Source: a virus. Taken from it: a DNA stretch of 46,954 nt. Below, one piece after another: positions 44,373 to 46,954 of the stretch. The translations under genes were made by a program, and so were the position numbers. The stretch covers positions 1 to 46,954 of IMG/VR virus record IMGVR_UViG_3300050132_000164, one strand, 5' to 3'. How positions within the stretch are numbered: position 1 is the first letter of the stretch; each line of letters starts with the position of its first letter. The notes below the pieces were generated by a model that saw only the letters and a program-made list of their open reading frames with translations, ran no database searches and had not been told where the DNA came from.

Positions 44373-44516
44373 AAAAACGAGGGCGGCTGAAGGGCTGCAT
44401 CGCAAGCTCGCAGCCGCCTCCGTTCCACCATCCCAAAACGGGAATTTTAATTGTCGTTGAGCGGGAATAATAGTTGACGTTGATCATAGGCAAGTTCAGT
44501 TGAGTTGCACAAATAG

Positions 44517-44720
44517 TTAAGCAAACATCTTTTTGATAAATCTGCCAGTACGATAGCGTTTGATTTCAAAAGCCGTGTTATCTTTGCGATAGGCGAAGAT
44601 TACTCCAATTCTATCAGCGGCAATATCTGCTTTGAGTTGACGCAAGCGCGCTGATTTATCAAACTGCTTAATCAGCTTCACGACTTCAATATAAGATATG
44701 CTCAATTCGTTTTCAGGCAT
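44517..44720 (-). CDS. Small basic hypothetical protein
   Basis: 67 residues, AGAGGTA upstream of ATG 44720. Mixed charge, with basic end (I-K-R-Y-R-T-G-R-F-I-K-K-M). Begins the leftward run after the IS21 right end; unknown function. Confidence 0.5.
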   Translation of the reverse strand: MPENELSISYIEVVKLIKQFDKSARLRQLKADIAADRIGVIFAYRKDNTAFEIKRYRTGRFIKKMFA

Positions 44721-44739
44721 GACGGTACCTCTTAAGTTA

Positions 44740-44757
44740 GTACAGCATTGCAGTTAA
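44740..44757 (-). repeat. Interspersed 18-bp motif, copy 12
   Basis: GTACAG-CATTG-CAGTTAA, a diverged copy between two leftward genes. Confidence 0.45.
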
Positions 44758-44760
44758 GGG

Positions 44761-45048
44761 TTATTTCAATTCGTTATATGATCTAGTCAACTCAGTTAAA
44801 GAAAGGTTAAAGTATCCTGCCAAAGACTCAAGTTTAGCATTAACTTTAGCAGGTTCAGTGCTTAAAGCTTGTTTAGCTTTGTCGGTTAATACAGCTTGAC
44901 ACAATTCGTCGGCTGTAAAGTTAACTTCACCTATAAAGACGTTCTTGTCGTTACCAAAGTCTTTTATAAACTTCTTACAAATAGACTTCAACGGTTTACC
45001 TTTAAACAGGTATCTTGTGACGTATTCAATGCTAGTTGCGCTTATCAT
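44761..45048 (-). CDS. Hypothetical protein
   Basis: 95 residues from ATG 45048. Helical; no domain recognised. Two Cys near the middle (S-I-C-K-K, E-L-C-Q-A). Begins 2 bp after the upstream gene's stop. Confidence 0.5.
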   Translation of the reverse strand: MISATSIEYVTRYLFKGKPLKSICKKFIKDFGNDKNVFIGEVNFTADELCQAVLTDKAKQALSTEPAKVNAKLESLAGYFNLSLTELTRSYNELK

Positions 45049-45050
45049 AG

Positions 45051-45251
45051 CTAGTCCTCACTATCAATAGTTCCAATGTATTCTTTAAACGGTTCACCGT
45101 CTATAAACCAAACAACTGATTCGCCGGAAGCTTTGCCATATCCTGCTTTAGACTGTTTTAGATATTCGCTATAAGTTATCATAGCTTCTTTAAGCAAGTT
45201 GCCGTCGTAAACTGTTCCAATGTTACCCACAATAATTTGATGTTTATTCAT
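45051..45251 (-). CDS. Conserved small phage protein (VGNIGTVYDG type)
   Basis: 66 residues, SD AAAGGAG before ATG 45251. V-G-N-I-G-T-V-Y-D-G, then Y-S-E-Y-L-K-Q-S-K-A-G-Y-G-K-A-S-G-E and D-G-E-P: a family common in phage early regions. Function unknown. Confidence 0.6.
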   Translation of the reverse strand: MNKHQIIVGNIGTVYDGNLLKEAMITYSEYLKQSKAGYGKASGESVVWFIDGEPFKEYIGTIDSED

Positions 45252-45272
45252 AGCAGTTATTCTCCTTTATTA

Positions 45273-45313
45273 GAAACTGTTAGCAGTTAAGATTAGCAAG
45301 TCTTGACAGTTAA
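45273..45313 (-). repeat. Interspersed 18-bp motif, copies 13-14
   Basis: GAAACT-GTTAG-CAGTTAA at 45273-45290 and GCAAGT-CTTGA-CAGTTAA at 45296-45313. The second overlaps the end of paralogue B. Confidence 0.6.
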
Positions 45314-45445
45314 GCTAGCAAGTATTACCGTTACTTCGCCTTGCCTATCCATTGACAAGTTATGAAACAAGTCTTTACGGTTATTCTTGATAATGTCAAT
45401 TTCTAGCTTACTCAGTTGTGCCGATAGCTTTTTAAAGAATCCCAT
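45293..45445 (-). CDS. 50-residue phage protein, paralogue B
   Basis: ATG 45445 with AAAGGAG upstream. M-G-F-F-K-K-L-S-A-Q-L-S-K-L-E-I then D-L-F-H-N-L-S-M-D-R-Q-G-E-V. Related to 41557-41709, so a small local gene family exists on both sides of the IS21 insertion. Confidence 0.6.
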   Translation of the reverse strand: MGFFKKLSAQLSKLEIDIIKNNRKDLFHNLSMDRQGEVTVILASLTVKTC

Positions 45446-45446
45446 G

Positions 45447-45659
45447 CTAGTTATTCTCCTTTATGTTAGTAGGTATGCTATTGCTTATTCGAACCATCGG
45501 ATAAACTAATGTTATGTTTATTTCTGAAATTAAATCAATTGTACTATTAAATATTTTTGAGCCGCCCTCATGACTAATTACAACTTGGTTGTTTACATAC
45601 CTAACTGAAATTACACTTGTAAATGCCATTCTACTACCGTCTACAAATATAACTTTCAT
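45447..45659 (-). CDS. Hypothetical beta-rich protein
   Basis: 70 residues from ATG 45659, GGGG upstream. M-K-V-I-F-V-D-G-S-R then V-I-S-H-E-G-G-S. No family recognised. Overlaps the upstream gene by 4 bp. Confidence 0.5.
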   Translation of the reverse strand: MKVIFVDGSRMAFTSVISVRYVNNQVVISHEGGSKIFNSTIDLISEINITLVYPMVRISNSIPTNIKENN

Positions 45660-45835
45660 AGTTTAACCCCTTTGTTAGTTAATTTTTCAAGGTAAATTCT
45701 ATTCCCTCTTACGCATAAAACTCCATAATCTCTATTTATTTCCATGAACAAATTTGCACGCTTTACGCTTGTAAACCAATAAAAGATTTCGTGCTTAGTT
45801 CCCATATCACTAATTACCGTTATTGATTTATGCAT
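45656..45835 (-). CDS. 59-residue hypothetical protein
   Basis: ATG 45835 with GGAG upstream; its stop overlaps the next start by 4 bp (ATGA). M-H-K-S-I-T-V-I-S-D-M-G-T-K then V-L-C-V-R-G-N-R-I-Y-L-E-K-L. Supported by coupling and the ribosome site. Confidence 0.5.
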   Translation of the reverse strand: MHKSITVISDMGTKHEIFYWFTSVKRANLFMEINRDYGVLCVRGNRIYLEKLTNKGVKL

Positions 45836-45855
45836 AGCAATCTCCTTTTAACTTA

Positions 45856-45892
45856 GCAAGCGATTACAGTTAAGGCAACTCTTTGCAGTTAA
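45856..45892 (-). repeat. Interspersed 18-bp motif, copies 15-16 (tandem, 19-bp period)
   Basis: GCAAGC-GATTA-CAGTTAA at 45856-45873 and GCAACT-CTTTG-CAGTTAA at 45875-45892. On the minus strand TTGCCT-N17-TAAGTT across the pair gives a promoter-like arrangement ahead of the gene at 45835. Confidence 0.65.
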
Positions 45893-46146
45893 TGATAAGC
45901 GCAAGCGGCATCTTTATCAAAATAACCTCCCTCATTGTTATCGTTAGGCTGTTCCTTAGTACATTGAAATATCTTTACAGGTTTACCTTTCCATTCAACA
46001 AAGCGAAAATAAAGCTTGTATCCATCGGTTATATCTTCAATAAATTTCCAGTTAGTTTGTGCATAGTTTGAACCTCCTTTAAAGGCCGGTCTATTTCCAG
46101 CCATGCTAGTATATGCGTCGTGGTCTAAAGTACCTCTGTAGGGCAA
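45889..46146 (-). CDS. Hypothetical protein, start uncertain
   Basis: Up to 85 residues; the frame begins at TTG 46146 with no clear ribosome site, and an ATG (M-A-G-N-R-P-A-F-K) lies further in. Aromatic and charged, with one Cys in the middle and one near the end. The stop overlaps the motif copy at 45892. Unknown function. Confidence 0.45.
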   Translation of the reverse strand: MPYRGTLDHDAYTSMAGNRPAFKGGSNYAQTNWKFIEDITDGYKLYFRFVEWKGKPVKIFQCTKEQPNDNNEGGYFDKDAACAYH

Positions 46147-46155
46147 ATTTGGAGC

Positions 46156-46383
46156 TTAGTTTTTAGCCAGTTTGCTGTTTTCAAGGCGCAATTCCCTAAA
46201 ACCTCTTGTCCGATCGAACCATGCCTTATATGAGACTACGCTAATCTTGACAGTCTTCGGAGCTAGTACACTTCCTGAAGTCATAGCGGGAAGCTTGCCG
46301 CTTTTAAGAGCTTTGCCAGTACTACCTTTTGCATCGGCGTTAACTGATGCAAGCAAGCAACAAATTATAAGTAAGGTTTTCAT
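46156..46383 (-). CDS. Small secreted protein
   Basis: 75 residues, AAAGGAG upstream of ATG 46383. N-terminal signal peptide M-K-T-L-L-I-I-C-C-L-L-A-S-V-N-A-D-A. Mature part basic (K-G-S-T-G-K-A-L-K-S-G-K). Probably periplasmic. Function unknown. Confidence 0.55.
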   Translation of the reverse strand: MKTLLIICCLLASVNADAKGSTGKALKSGKLPAMTSGSVLAPKTVKISVVSYKAWFDRTRGFRELRLENSKLAKN

Positions 46384-46384
46384 G

Positions 46385-46588
46385 TTATAGTTTCTCCTTT
46401 ATAGTTTTGACTAATTCACCGAATTCGTTTTCTATCTCAATTAAAACTGTTTGCCAAGGTGGATTTTTACAGCTCATTATATCGTTAGCGTGCTTAATAG
46501 CTATTCGTTTGGTTTTCCATGAAGTTTTACCTTTTACAGATAGATAAGAGCCTTTACCGTTATTGTCAATCAAATAAATGCTAAACAT
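46385..46588 (-). CDS. Small hypothetical protein
   Basis: 67 residues, AAGGAG upstream of ATG 46588. S-Y-L-S-V-K-G-K-T-S-W-K-T-K-R-I-A-I-K then an acidic end. No family recognised. The stop lies 1 bp from the next start. Confidence 0.5.
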   Translation of the reverse strand: MFSIYLIDNNGKGSYLSVKGKTSWKTKRIAIKHANDIMSCKNPPWQTVLIEIENEFGELVKTIKEKL

Positions 46589-46635
46589 AGCTTTATTCTC
46601 CTTTATTTGTTAATTGGCTACAATCTAATAAATCG

Positions 46636-46672
46636 GCAACTAGCGACAGTTAAGGCAACTAGCGACAGTTAA
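46636..46672 (-). repeat. Interspersed 18-bp motif, copies 17-18 (tandem, identical)
   Basis: GCAACT-AGCGA-CAGTTAA at 46636-46653 and again at 46655-46672, identical and 19 bp apart. Identity of the N5 spacers suggests a recent duplication. Confidence 0.75.
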
Positions 46673-46697
46673 GTGCTTGCCGATTTAATGCATTGCA

Positions 46698-46954
46698 CTA
46701 ATCAACTGTATATTCTTCATTATTATAACGTGTATCTGCAATCTCTTGCCAATTAACCTTTCCCATAGTCCAGCTATCTTTTTTGAGATTTAGCCGGTTA
46801 AACTGATTTTTAACATCGTCGGCTGATACCTGTTTACCAACTTTCCGAATAGCGGTTAATGCCTCATATGCTGCCCTTTCTTGTTGTACCAGATAAGCAC
46901 AGCTCCATGTTGCGCTATTAGTCCAGCCTTGATATTTGTCGGCTAATTTCTCTA
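46698..46954 (-). CDS. Phage protein of the WTNxxTW type, 5' end outside window
   Basis: 85 codons visible, from the window end (frame at 46952) to TAG 46698-46700; the start is beyond the window. G-W-T-N-S-A-T-W-S-C-A-Y-L then W-Q-E-I-A-D is the pattern of a small phage protein family (W-x-N-x-x-T-W) of unknown function. Confidence 0.6.
   Translation of the reverse strand, partial: EKLADKYQGWTNSATWSCAYLVQQERAAYEALTAIRKVGKQVSADDVKNQFNRLNLKKDSWTMGKVNWQEIADTRYNNEEYTVD

Larger units (their letters stand above)
41754..44486 (+). mobile_element. IS21-family insertion sequence, complete
   Basis: 2733 bp bounded by TGATCA at both ends. The terminal regions are inverted repeats: left TGATCAGCGACAATTA, right (reverse) TGATCAACGTCAACTA, each followed by a second copy of the CGACAATTA block about 23 bp in and by AATTCCCG, the multiple internal repeats typical of IS21. 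The six-base target duplication TAGGCA lies at 41748-41753 and 44487-44492, still perfect. It contains istA, istB and a third small gene. Its GC content is far above that of the flanking phage DNA. Confidence 0.9.

Noticed and set aside
36574-46672. Interspersed motif considered as CRISPR-like repeats or tRNA remnants
   Set aside because: Copies are 18 bp, lie in separate intergenic gaps and have no uniform spacers; no cloverleaf could be drawn.

Overview
The window is a stretch of a tailed double-stranded DNA phage genome. The evidence is a lambda-J-like tail tip protein, a tail fibre with a self-cleaving chaperone domain, and a phage replication and nucleotide set packed with short overlapping genes that mostly carry strong Shine-Dalgarno sites (AAGGAG). 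The lipoprotein signal sequences, the lambda-J-like tail tip and the TTGACA-type promoters suggest a Gram-negative host. The backbone is AT-rich. Three pieces are clearly GC-richer: the tail fibre gene at 6.7-8.0 kb, a patch inside the tail tip gene near 2.7-2.96 kb, and an IS21 element at 41.75-44.49 kb. This suggests a host with a higher-GC genome. A C-terminal EF-hand/dockerin-like motif in the 6.3 kb lipoprotein recalls Geobacter-type proteins, but the host assignment is tentative. No integrase, packaging gene or tRNA was seen.

Layout. (1) 0-8.5 kb, rightward: tail tip protein (5' end outside the window), tail fibre and a membrane protein. One small lipoprotein gene between the two tail genes runs the other way. 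A perfect inverted repeat at 8463-8507 separates this block from the next. (2) 8.5-31.3 kb, leftward: replication, recombination and nucleotide metabolism. It holds a family B DNA polymerase, a probable sliding clamp, a superfamily 2 helicase carrying an intein, a Cas4-like nuclease, a DUF669 single-strand-binding-type protein, an acyl carrier protein, an NAMPT-like transferase next to a PRPP-synthetase-like enzyme, a Sak4-like ATPase, DNA ligase, RNA ligase, ThyX and a MazG-like protein. (3) 31.3-36.6 kb, rightward from a divergent control region: small HTH protein, PPP-family phosphatase, Nudix hydrolase and a large primase/helicase, closed by a strong terminator. (4) 36.6 kb to the end, leftward: many very small genes, probably early host-takeover functions. 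An interspersed 18-bp motif (GCAAGT-N5-CAGTTAA) separates them, and the IS21 element interrupts the region.

The most notable finding is in the helicase gene at 14904-17471. An intein of about 301 residues sits just after helicase motif VI. A 249-residue HNH-type homing endonuclease lies wholly inside the intein DNA in the +1 frame, with its own Shine-Dalgarno site, and overlaps both intein splicing regions. The helicase/intein frame stays open throughout, so the DNA appears to be overprinted rather than carrying the usual in-frame endonuclease. Other points of interest are a TnpB/IS605-type right-end relic breaking a small zinc-ribbon gene (13.5 kb), the paired NAMPT-like and Prs-like genes that fit an NAD+ rebuilding (NARP-type) counter-defence, a phage acyl carrier protein, and the 36.6-46.7 kb intergenic motif, copies of which build promoters.

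Assignments rest on reading motifs by eye. No database search was possible.
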